A stretch of DNA of 64,000 nucleotides from a virus. The position numbers and the translations under genes were made by a program. The notes under the pieces are model-generated. The model searched no databases. It saw only the letters and a program-made list of their open reading frames with translations, and was not told where the DNA came from. The DNA lies in IMG/VR virus record IMGVR_UViG_3300036770_007034, positions 23,060 through 87,059 of that record. One strand, 5' to 3'. Below are positions 56,825 through 62,203 of this stretch, in pieces; within the stretch, counting starts at the first letter, position 1; every line of letters begins with the position of its first letter.

Positions 56825-57406
56825 TTATCTATCTGAAAAGTAAGTGAACAGTATACTTTCTCGGCTGGCACCGACAGGAACACGTCGGGTACCATGGGCT
56901 TTTTTGACTCGGTTATCATTGATATAACCAGCGTTGGGCGCATAACGAGTTTCCACAGTCGGTAAATTTCCGATATCTACTATGCTATCAGTTCCGTGTT
57001 TTTCCAATAGAGATGCGTTTTGATCTCCGATGTACCAATGTGTGCCCATGTTAGGTTGAGCTACATCACCGCAGTAGACCTGCAGGAGTATGTCATAATT
57101 GTTGTGATCGAAATGCCAAGTGAGTTGATGACCAGGAAGATCCACAAATATGGTCTGGTCGTGTGGGCGTAGTCTTTGCCCGGTGAGTTCGCTGACAGCG
57201 AGATTGATGTCCAGCGCCACTTCTTGGAGATAGTGGTAGTCTGGATTATTGGGTAGGCTCATGAGCCTGTTGGGAGAAAGGCACTGCCACCCTGTGGCAG
57301 TCTCTCGATAACATCGACGTATCTCTCGATAGGTCGGTAAGTCAAAGACCTGCGGAAGGTACCATAGTCTCTGACCCAGATGTTCTGCTGATTCTGTGTG
57401 GATCAT
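56825..57406 (-). CDS. 2OG-Fe(II) oxygenase-like protein (193 aa)
   Basis: HxD is in LTWHFDHNNYDILLQVYC (around residue 98), a common motif order in phage oxygenases. The distal His and Arg are in KKAHGTRRVPVGASRESILFTYF at the C-terminus. The protein is about the length of the short, single-domain members that hydroxylate free or peptidyl amino acids. The ATG overlaps the stop of the small gene before it (ATGA), and the stop is four bases before the radical SAM gene. Confidence 0.75.
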   Translation of the reverse strand: MIHTESAEHLGQRLWYLPQVFDLPTYREIRRCYRETATGWQCLSPNRLMSLPNNPDYHYLQEVALDINLAVSELTGQRLRPHDQTIFVDLPGHQLTWHFDHNNYDILLQVYCGDVAQPNMGTHWYIGDQNASLLEKHGTDSIVDIGNLPTVETRYAPNAGYINDNRVKKAHGTRRVPVGASRESILFTYFSDR

Positions 57407-57576
57407 TGGGCAGGATCAGTGCCTTTTTGCTCTCGTCGACTGCGAGGCTGGATTTTTTCTAAGAGTTCGGCTTCGACCACAGCTCGCATGATTGATCCCA
57501 ACCCGGCACGGTTCCAATTCACTGCTTTGTAGATCTTTGCTCGCTTGCTCATCTTATAAGAAGAAGTTGCTTTCAT
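57403..57576 (-). CDS. Small basic protein (57 aa)
   Basis: An ATG at 57576 with a strong ribosome binding site (AAAGGAAA) opens 57 codons: KATSSYKMSKRAKIYKAVNW, then RAGLGSIMRAVVEAELLEKI and a basic end. The stop shares an ATGA with the oxygenase gene. It is too short for routine ORF cut-offs. No function is visible; it is rich in Lys and Arg. The tRNA-Thr 3' end lies 19 bases upstream. Confidence 0.75.
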   Translation of the reverse strand: MKATSSYKMSKRAKIYKAVNWNRAGLGSIMRAVVEAELLEKIQPRSRREQKGTDPAQ

Positions 57577-57594
57577 TGTGTTTCCTTTTTGAGT

Positions 57595-57668
57595 TGGTGC
57601 CCCGGCGGTGAATCGAACACCGGACTGCTCATTACAAGTGAGCTGTTATACCACTTAACTAACAGGGC
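57595..57668 (-). tRNA. tRNA-Thr(UGU)
   Basis: Anticodon loop CTTGTAA with a 5-bp stem GCTCA/TGAGC, T-arm with TTCGATT, encoded CCA. Confidence 0.93.
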
Positions 57669-57680
57669 ATGGTTTTACAT

Positions 57681-57839
57681 CTATTGCGGAACTTGTCGAG
57701 GAAGGTAAGGTACGGCTCTTGGTCCATGGAGTTGTTGTAGCAACCTACGTGCTTCTTCGGCAGTTTCAGCACCGATCCGGACACGTATTTCTTCAGTGCC
57801 CGGACCGGGCTGTCTTATCGTGGCTTCCCATAGTTTCAT
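57681..57839 (-). CDS. Small conserved phage protein (52 aa)
   Basis: ATG at 57839 starts MKLWEATIRQPGPGTEEIRVRIG, then AETAEEARRLLQQLHG and a Pro-rich end. Short phage proteins of this MKLWxATIR...EA..LL pattern are common. The longer frame to 57965 overlaps the phosphoesterase and is likely spurious. The ATG is 8 bases after that gene's stop. No function is known. Confidence 0.65.
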   Translation of the reverse strand: MKLWEATIRQPGPGTEEIRVRIGAETAEEARRLLQQLHGPRAVPYLPRQVPQ

Positions 57840-57847
57840 AAGGATAC

Positions 57848-58456
57848 TTAGTCCACCACGGGGCCATTGCCGTTGCGAAATCCCACGACTCCGCCTTCTG
57901 CTTCGATACGTTTGATAACATCTTCGAACAAGATAGGAGCGAAATCTGGAGTCTGTTCTACGCACACACAGTGATAACGAGTATCGACTTCATCTGAGTA
58001 CAAAACTTCTCCAGTCTTGGCGTTGACACCACGTGCTCGCATTACTCTGTTGGCATGCAAGTGCCCGTGGATGTTCACACCAAATCTACCAAGGCTAGCC
58101 TCGTGGACGGGTATATGACTCAGGATCATACCATTCATCACATGGTAAGCACGAAGCTCTCGAAAGTATTCCATGTATTCTGTATCACGGAAGATGTCGT
58201 GATTTCCACGGATCAAGACTTTGTCTCCGTTTAGGCGAGAGAGTGTCTTTAGAGCTTTCCTATTGATCACTACATCACCAAGATGATAAACTTTGTCTGT
58301 GGGACGCACACGATCGTTCCAGGCTTTGACCATGGCTTCGTCCATTTCCTCAGGATCCGTCCATGGACGTAATTTAGTCACACCATCATTTCTAGTGAAT
58401 CGGCACACACCGGCGTGACCAAAGTGTGTGTCGCTTACAAGCCACACGCTAGGCAT
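57848..58456 (-). CDS. Calcineurin-like metallophosphoesterase
   Basis: A 202-residue protein with all the motifs of the family in order: VSDTHFGH (DxH), YHLGDVVIN (GDxx), RGNHDIFRD (GNHD), LSHIPVH and NIHGHLHANR (GHxH). Two metal ions and a cap-free fold suggest a small phosphodiesterase or phosphatase; the substrate is unknown. AAAGGAGGG is an excellent ribosome binding site. It lies in a gene run with the GNAT-like protein and rpoZ. Confidence 0.92.
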   Translation of the reverse strand: MPSVWLVSDTHFGHAGVCRFTRNDGVTKLRPWTDPEEMDEAMVKAWNDRVRPTDKVYHLGDVVINRKALKTLSRLNGDKVLIRGNHDIFRDTEYMEYFRELRAYHVMNGMILSHIPVHEASLGRFGVNIHGHLHANRVMRARGVNAKTGEVLYSDEVDTRYHCVCVEQTPDFAPILFEDVIKRIEAEGGVVGFRNGNGPVVD

Positions 58457-58469
58457 AGTGCCCTCCTTT

Positions 58470-58904
58470 TTAGATTATTTGATATTCGTAGTTGATAGTG
58501 TCGGCATTCTCACGGAAAATGCTGGCACCATTCTTGATGTGGAATTTCCGAGCCATCTCAGTTTTAGGACTCAGCGTGACAAATCGTTCCACAGTGGGAT
58601 ATAGTTCACGTATCTGCTCTACGGTCTGGAACAGCAGTTCCGTGGCTGCTCCAGGCACATAACTCCATATGGTATAGAATATAGCAGTGGTAGGTTCCGC
58701 AGGATCTCTGGCGAGATCTTCCACAGTGGCTGGCACGAAATCATGCAAACTCACGCAGACCATAGCTTGGGGATTTTCTTCTACCAATGCACTGACGAAT
58801 CTGTTGCCACTCACACGGAACTCACGAGGTATCTCCGGCCGCACCGGATCATCCTTGATATATTCCAGTAAGGGATCAGTTAGTTCGCGTATGAATGACA
58901 GCAT
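58470..58904 (-). CDS. GNAT-like acetyltransferase (phage family)
   Basis: A 144-residue protein. VPATVEDLARDPAEPTTAIFYTIWSYVPGAATELLF and LYPTVERFVTLSPKTEMARKFHIKNGA follow the GNAT layout: central beta-strands, an acetyl-CoA helix region and a C-terminal A..F..KNGA motif seen in phage proteins annotated as acetyltransferases. The classical R/QxxGxG/A loop is not obvious, so activity is uncertain. It is co-directional with rpoZ upstream. Confidence 0.65.
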   Translation of the reverse strand: MLSFIRELTDPLLEYIKDDPVRPEIPREFRVSGNRFVSALVEENPQAMVCVSLHDFVPATVEDLARDPAEPTTAIFYTIWSYVPGAATELLFQTVEQIRELYPTVERFVTLSPKTEMARKFHIKNGASIFRENADTINYEYQII

Positions 58905-58934
58905 AATATGTGTATATATCTCTTTTGGTAAAAA

Positions 58935-59162
58935 TCAGCTTTTTGAGCGTCGACGATCTACTTCAGAAGGCTTGAGAAGATAGTCTCGGCCAACATGCCC
59001 CTCTTCGATCTCTCGCAACGCAGTGACCACTGAATTGTCATCACATGCGATGTGCGGTTGCCAACCGCTGTTGAGTTCTCGGGCACGGCGAGCCGCGATC
59101 AAGATCATTTCGTATCTGTTGCCGATCTGTTGTACTGCTACTTGACTGGTGATTCGTGCCAT
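58935..59162 (-). CDS. rpoZ: RNA polymerase omega subunit
   Basis: A 75-residue protein from the ATG at 59162, with AAAGGA before it; the open frame further upstream is not family sequence. It reads [20 protein letters not shown], then [13 protein letters not shown] and [10 protein letters not shown]. This matches bacterial omega (E. coli [39 protein letters not shown]) almost across its length. Omega binds and stabilises the beta-prime subunit of RNA polymerase. An omega homologue is not a standard gene of T4-like phages, so it may adapt the host polymerase during infection (inference). It lies next to the structured RNA and tRNA region. Confidence 0.93.
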   Translation of the reverse strand: [75 protein letters not shown]

Positions 59163-59177
59163 GATTGTCCTTTGTTT

Positions 59178-59431
59178 AGATTGGAAAAACTGCTCTGACA
59201 GCCCACGGCGGTGATTTCTTTTACGACCCACTACGCCTGGTTAGTTCCCACGGGCAGCCATCGCTCCCGTGAACCCCTCAGCAGGCAGAATAAGGTAGTG
59301 GGACCTCCGCTCCTCGACCCAGGCCCGTTTACGCATTGCCAGCGCCAGTTCGGTTGGACTGGAACCACCCGTGGCCACCACGCCACTTCATCGTCTGGGT
59401 CAGACTAGAGGGAGGTACCCCTCGCGTTCTT
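59178..59431 (-). ncRNA. Structured non-coding RNA region (3' segment)
   Basis: No credible coding frame is seen. On the minus strand, long-range pairs include GACCCAG/CTGGGTC, CCCACTAC/GTAGTGGG, GCCTG/CAGGC, ACGGG/CCCGT, GTGGC/GCCAC and CCAGT/ACTGG, nested in at least two multi-branched domains. It is followed by rpoZ on one side and tRNA-Gly on the other. It may belong with 59588-60005 to one large RNA of the GOLLD/ROOL kind; this is inference. Confidence 0.6.
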
Positions 59432-59505
59432 TGGAGCGGCGAGCGGGAATCGAACCCGCGTCATGAGCTTGGAAGGCTCTCATTCTACCATTGAACTACC
59501 GCCGC
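59432..59505 (-). tRNA. tRNA-Gly(UCC)
   Basis: Anticodon loop CTTCCAA, T-arm GCGGG-TTCGATT-CCCGC, encoded CCA. Confidence 0.94.
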
Positions 59506-59513
59506 TTGCTGTT

Positions 59514-59587
59514 TGGTTGCGGAGGAGGGAGTCGAACCCCCAACACCAGCTTATGAGACTGGTAAGATACCATTTCTATACTCCGCG
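59514..59587 (-). tRNA. Initiator-like tRNA-Met(CAU)
   Basis: The 5' end is CGCGGAG and the 3' end CTCCGC-A-A-CCA, giving the C1:A72 mismatch that marks bacterial initiator tRNA. The anticodon loop is CTCATAA. The anticodon stem CCAGT/GCTGG lacks the three G:C pairs next to the loop that initiators normally have. Confidence 0.85.
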
Positions 59588-60005
59588 TCTGTATTCATGC
59601 CGCTTACGATTATGCGGCGTCTGTGTTGATGCTCGTATTCGCCTCTGCGATGTAGAGGACAGGAGTCGTAATCCTGTCATGCAGAGCACAGAGACTAGCC
59701 CAGACCGATTTAGTTTGTGGCAGTGAGTGGCTCCTGGATTTACGAAATACATAACACCAGGAATTCTATTGATCAGCATCACTGTTTGATCCACATTGAT
59801 TTGGGTACTACCGTGTGTTTGAGATCCGCACACTGATCGCTCAGCTAGAGCCGTTTTCCAGACGACGCACAGATCCCCAGAGGCATGTTTATCCGCCCGC
59901 CAGCGGTCCGGTCCAATAACGACTACAGCGGCCCTGGGTCGTCTACTCCCTTGGTAGTTAGGGTATTGCTTGCGAGGCTTTCTTTCGCTCACACCCAAAC
60001 CAATA
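59588..60005 (-). ncRNA. Structured non-coding RNA region (5' segment)
   Basis: About 420 bases without a convincing gene. Minus-strand hairpins include CTCTGC/GCAGAG enclosing GACAGGA/TCCTGTC, GCCGC/GCGGC, TCCTGG/CCAGGA, GATCA/TGATC, GTGTG/CACAC and ACGAC/GTCGT. A 140-codon frame (59576-59998) runs through it and into tRNA-Met and is rejected. It probably is a large structured RNA interrupted by, or next to, tRNA genes. Confidence 0.6.
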
Positions 60006-60080
60006 TGGTACTCGGTAGGGGAATCGAACCCCTCTTCCCGCCGTGAAAGGGCGGTGTCCTAACCGATAGACGAACCGAGC
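60006..60080 (-). tRNA. tRNA-Glu(UUC)
   Basis: Anticodon loop CTTTCAC, 7-bp acceptor GCTCGGT/ACCGAGT, encoded CCA. A strong promoter lies 33 bases upstream. Confidence 0.95.
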
Positions 60081-60113
60081 ATGGAATACTTGTATTTTTA
60101 AAGAACAACTTGT

Positions 60114-60142
60114 ATTATATAGAAAAAGAAATTGAAAGTCAA
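60114..60142 (-). promoter_or_regulatory. Sigma70-type promoter of the tRNA-Glu / structured RNA region
   Basis: TTGACT (60137-60142), 17-base spacer, TATAAT (60114-60119). Confidence 0.88.
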
Positions 60143-60189
60143 CCAGGTGTTTGGGTGATAAGGAACACCTGGAAATCCTCATCTAACCG

Positions 60190-60650
60190 ATCAAGCGGCT
60201 AGAGCGTAAACCTCATCATTGGCGTTTACTTTGTTTTGCTTCTACGGCCGGGAAGTCCCAACCCTAAGGGCTTCTGCTTTGCCCCGCTGTCCACTCCGCT
60301 ACTCCTTGCCCTGTCGAAACCATGTTCAGGCCCATCAAAAGCACACTGACTTGGTTATATGGGGTCTTTGAAGTTATCTCTTGATCCTTACGGACTACAC
60401 CCAAAGGTCAGTATGCTTATGGTGGACCTGCCGGGATTCGAACCCGGGTCCAGAACATATTTTACTTCGCTTCATACAGCGATAATGCCCGCATGGCCTT
60501 TCGGCTGACCCCTACTGTCTTGGGCGTTGTAGGCAGTTCACGAGCTTGCCAGGACATGTACGGAGCTCGCGTCTCCTGTGGCCTCTCACCACATCGACAG
60601 AACCAGCAGATGAATCAGTGCCACTGGGTGTATACTCCTGCGCAATAAAA
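60190..60650 (-). ncRNA. ssrA: Circularly permuted tmRNA
   Basis: Reading the minus strand, the acceptor piece comes first and ends CCCGGGTTCGAATCCCGG, then CAGGTCC-A-CCA (CCA at 60420-60422). After an intervening segment of about 86 bases (60334-60419) the coding piece starts at 60333 with GGGCCTG, which pairs over 7 bp with CAGGTCC. GGTTTCGACAGGG is the conserved tmRNA D-loop region. The tag frame (60194-60223) encodes ANDEVYALAA, then TGA at 60191-60193. A GGGC/GCCC pseudoknot-like stretch precedes the tag. The outer limits are approximate. This gives a two-piece tmRNA after processing, which rescues stalled ribosomes. Confidence 0.93.
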
Positions 60651-60651
60651 C

Positions 60652-60659
60652 TATTTATA
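60652..60659 (-). promoter_or_regulatory. T4-type late promoter upstream of the tmRNA
   Basis: A perfect TATAAATA on the minus strand in the short gap between tRNA-Ala and the tmRNA. Confidence 0.7.
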
Positions 60660-60662
60660 AAA

Positions 60663-60738
60663 TGGTGGAGCCGACAGGGATCGAACCTGCGACATTCTGC
60701 TTGCAAAGCAGACGCTCTCCCAACTGAGCTACGGCCCC
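60663..60738 (-). tRNA. tRNA-Ala(UGC)
   Basis: Anticodon loop TTTGCAA with stem TCTGC/GCAGA, acceptor GGGGCCG, encoded CCA. Confidence 0.95.
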
Positions 60739-60749
60739 ATTGATCTTTT

Positions 60750-60824
60750 TGGTACCTGTGGGTGGGAACGATCCACCGGCCACCGCGTTATCAACACGGT
60801 GCTCTACCACTGAGCTACACAGGT
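60750..60824 (-). tRNA. tRNA-Ile(GAU), unusual T-loop
   Basis: Anticodon loop TTGATAA with stem CCGTG/CGCGG and acceptor ACCTGTG/CACAGGT, encoded CCA. The T-loop reads ATCGTTC instead of the usual TTCGAAT-type sequence, within an intact GGTGG/CCACC stem. Confidence 0.85.
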
Positions 60825-60833
60825 ATGTATATA

Positions 60834-60910
60834 TGGCCGGTCTGGCAGGATTCGAACCCACGACTTCCTGTTTCGAAGACAGGCACTCTGTCCAACTGAG
60901 TTACAGACCG
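60834..60910 (-). tRNA. tRNA-Arg(UCG)
   Basis: Anticodon loop CTTCGAA with stem CCTGT/ACAGG, acceptor CGGTCTG/CAGACCG, discriminator G, encoded CCA. Confidence 0.94.
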
Positions 60911-60915
60911 ATAGT

Positions 60916-60991
60916 TGGCCCGGCCGGCAGGAATCGAACCCACATCGGACGCTTTAGAAGAGCGTTGCCTTATCCATTAGACCACGGCCGG
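60916..60991 (-). tRNA. tRNA-Arg(UCU)
   Basis: Anticodon loop CTTCTAA with stem ACGCT/AGCGT, acceptor CCGGCCG/CGGCCGG, encoded CCA. Confidence 0.95.
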
Positions 60992-60998
60992 AAATGTT

Positions 60999-61074
60999 TG
61001 GTGGTGATGGCTGGACTCGAACCAGCGGTCTTTCCCGTATGAAGGGCCTGCATTGGCCGCTATGCTACATCACC
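60999..61074 (-). tRNA. tRNA with CAU anticodon (elongator Met or Ile2)
   Basis: Anticodon loop TTCATAC. Acceptor GGTGATG/CATCACC is fully paired, unlike the initiator-type tRNA at 59514. The anticodon stem is weak (outer pairs mismatch). The T-arm GCTGG-TTCGAGT-CCAGC resembles Ile2 tRNAs read after lysidine formation, so identity is open between Met and Ile. Confidence 0.85.
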
Positions 61075-61079
61075 ATATA

Positions 61080-61186
61080 GGAGCACACCAAGTCCAACAA
61101 TCTAGATATTTCTGAGGGGCATAGTCGACTTAGCCTCTAGCATCTCCACGCGGGGGTTGGATCTAACTGCGTTCAGATGTGCTTTT
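61080..61186 (-). ncRNA. Self-pairing spacer RNA 1 in the tRNA array
   Basis: About 105 bases with closing stem GCACA/TGTGC, a second stem GATCCAAC/GTTGGAC and an inner GAGG/CCTC hairpin. There is no tRNA signature and no coding frame. Confidence 0.5.
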
Positions 61187-61189
61187 ATA

Positions 61190-61265
61190 TGGTAGGGGCA
61201 CAGGGATTCGAACCCTGGACTCTCTGGTTAAAAGCCAGATACTCTTGCCGCTGAGTTATACCCCT
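61190..61265 (-). tRNA. tRNA-Lys(UUU)
   Basis: Anticodon loop CTTTTAA with stem TCTGG/CCAGA, T-arm CAGGG-TTCGAAT-CCCTG, encoded CCA. Confidence 0.95.
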
Positions 61266-61311
61266 ATTGTACGTTTTCACGGATCCACTGCCAATATTCT
61301 TCTGTTGACAT
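61264..61311 (-). CDS. Possible 15-residue micro-ORF
   Basis: A textbook ribosome binding site (AAAGGAG, seven bases before ATG 61311) precedes MSTEEYWQWIRENVQ and a TAG whose last two bases are the first bases of tRNA-Lys. It may be a microprotein or leader peptide in the tRNA array, or the remnant of a longer gene. Confidence 0.4.
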   Translation of the reverse strand: MSTEEYWQWIRENVQ

Positions 61312-61333
61312 GATGTTTCTCCTTTGTATGAGT

Positions 61334-61409
61334 TGGTGCTCCTAGATGGATTCGAACCATCGTTTCTGCCTTACCATGGCAGCGTGTTACCATTGCACAC
61401 TATGGGAGC
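61334..61409 (-). tRNA. tRNA-Thr(GGU)
   Basis: Anticodon loop ATGGTAA with stem CTGCC/GGCAG, acceptor GCTCCCA/TAGGAGC (one mismatch), encoded CCA. Confidence 0.92.
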
Positions 61410-61411
61410 AT

Positions 61412-61516
61412 GTTGTTCCCGAGACCCGGCTTACCCGCGACCGGGTAGTCATCACTAGCCCAGAGATGGATTCAGCACTCTGGGCGACCGGCTGTACTTA
61501 CTGCGATGACTGGAAC
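61412..61516 (-). ncRNA. Self-pairing spacer RNA 2 in the tRNA array
   Basis: Four nested or adjacent stems: GTTCC/GGAAC closing, AGTCATC/GATGACT, GCCCAGAG/CTCTGGGC and ACCCGG/CCGGGT. No tRNA or coding signature. Confidence 0.55.
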
Positions 61517-61521
61517 AAAGT

Positions 61522-61595
61522 TGGCAGGGGTACTTGGAATCGAACCAAGAACGCATGAATCAAAATCGTGTGTGATACCATTTCACCATACCCCA
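61522..61595 (-). tRNA. tRNA-Gln(UUG)
   Basis: Anticodon loop TTTTGAT, acceptor TGGGGTA with the weak first pair usual for Gln, discriminator G, encoded CCA. Confidence 0.93.
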
Positions 61596-61602
61596 CCAGA
61601 AC

Positions 61603-61678
61603 TGGCGCCGCCTCGTGGGATCGAACCACGTTCCCTGGATTTTCAGTCCAGTGCTATGACCACATCAGCTAAAACGGC
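61603..61678 (-). tRNA. tRNA-Phe(GAA)
   Basis: Anticodon loop CTGAAAA with stem CTGGA/TCCAG, acceptor GCCGTTT/AGGCGGC, encoded CCA. Confidence 0.94.
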
Positions 61679-61680
61679 AT

Positions 61681-61755
61681 TGGTGCATCGTGAGAGGGTT
61701 GAACTCCCGACCTTGGCCTTGTAAGGGCCCTGCTCTACCACTGAGCTAACGATGC
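61681..61755 (-). tRNA. tRNA-Val(UAC)
   Basis: Anticodon loop CTTACAA, acceptor GCATCGT/ACGATGC fully paired, encoded CCA. The 3' CCA is two bases from tRNA-Phe. Confidence 0.94.
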
Positions 61756-61756
61756 A

Positions 61757-61820
61757 TGAGAAAACCCAGACGCAGTTGCTTCAACATCCCGGAGCGGTCA
61801 AGAACCGGAGGTCTGGGCCA
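61757..61820 (-). ncRNA. Self-pairing spacer RNA 3 in the tRNA array
   Basis: Closing stem CCCAGAC/GTCTGGG around two hairpins, CGGT/ACCG and GTTG/CAAC, a three-way-junction layout. TTTTC follows on the minus strand, so a terminator-like role is possible. Confidence 0.5.
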
Positions 61821-61827
61821 TATTACT

Positions 61828-61902
61828 TGGAGCGGATAGTCAGGTTCGAACTGACGACCTACACGTTGGCAACGTGTCGCACTACCACTGTGCTATACCC
61901 GC
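61828..61902 (-). tRNA. tRNA-Gly(GCC)
   Basis: Anticodon loop TTGCCAA with stem ACACG/CGTGT, encoded CCA. Confidence 0.95.
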
Positions 61903-61903
61903 A

Positions 61904-61986
61904 TGGTGCCCCTGCCCGGATTCGAACCGGGAAAATCTAGTCACTCCTTTTGAGAGAGCCGCCTTTTCCAATTTGGCCACAGGGGC
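61904..61986 (-). tRNA. tRNA-Leu(CAA)
   Basis: Anticodon loop CTCAAAA, acceptor GCCCCTG/CAGGGGC, variable region of about 11 bases (GACTAGATTTT), encoded CCA. Confidence 0.92.
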
Positions 61987-62040
61987 GAGTTTGAGCGCAA
62001 GAGGCTGGCTTACAAGGCCGGTCGGCATTGCTCTCTATAG
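61987..62040 (-). ncRNA. Self-pairing spacer RNA 4 in the tRNA array
   Basis: Closing stem AGAGCAA/TTGCGCT with an inner GGC-CTTGTAA-GCC hairpin whose loop looks like a Thr(UGU) anticodon loop, possibly a decayed tRNA. Confidence 0.4.
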
Positions 62041-62041
62041 A

Positions 62042-62120
62042 TGGTCTCGGAGGTGGGATTCGAACTCACGATCTCCTGCTCCCAAAGCAGGCGCTTTAAG
62101 CCGGACTAAGCTACACCGAG
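62042..62120 (-). tRNA. tRNA-Pro(UGG)
   Basis: Anticodon loop TTTGGGA with stem CCTGC/GCAGG, encoded CCA. Confidence 0.94.
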
Positions 62121-62126
62121 TTTGTG

Positions 62127-62203
62127 TGGTGCGGAAGGTGGGACTCGAACCCACAGGACCGGGATTTTAAGTCCCGTACGTATGCCGATTCCGTCACTAC
62201 CGC
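62127..62203 (-). tRNA. tRNA-Leu(UAA) with short variable region
   Basis: Anticodon loop CTTAAAA with stem CGGGA/TCCCG. Only five bases (GTCCT) separate the anticodon stem and T-stem, where bacterial Leu tRNAs normally have a long extra arm. The 5' end abuts the stop of the SGNH gene. Confidence 0.9.

Noticed and set aside
57681-57965. 94-codon version of the small gene downstream of the phosphoesterase
   Set aside because: The extra N-terminal part is Arg-rich out-of-phase sequence of the phosphoesterase gene; the internal ATG at 57839 gives a compact product after that gene's stop.
59178-59431. RNase P RNA
   Set aside because: The region is strongly structured, but I do not find the conserved GAGGAAAGUCC and ACAGAA segments of bacterial RNase P RNA.
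59640-59690. Additional tRNA with ACG or CGT anticodon-like loop
   Set aside because: The hairpin GACAGGA-TTACGAC-TCCTGTC resembles an anticodon arm, but no T-arm or acceptor stem fits around it.
59576-59998. 140-codon minus-strand frame between tRNA-Met and tRNA-Glu
   Set aside because: It runs into the tRNA-Met gene, has no recognisable domain or ribosome binding site, and the DNA is dominated by hairpins expected of structured RNA.
60420-60760. Conventional one-piece tmRNA ending at 60420
   Set aside because: No tag frame exists upstream of the CCA end, while the 5' half (GGGCCTG..TTCGAC) and the ANDEVYALAA tag lie downstream of it and pair with the acceptor strand, so the gene is permuted.
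60540-62200. Plus-strand frames across the tRNA array
   Set aside because: They read through tRNA genes and contain repeated GFEPTT- or IEPR-like words that are translations of conserved T-arm sequence.
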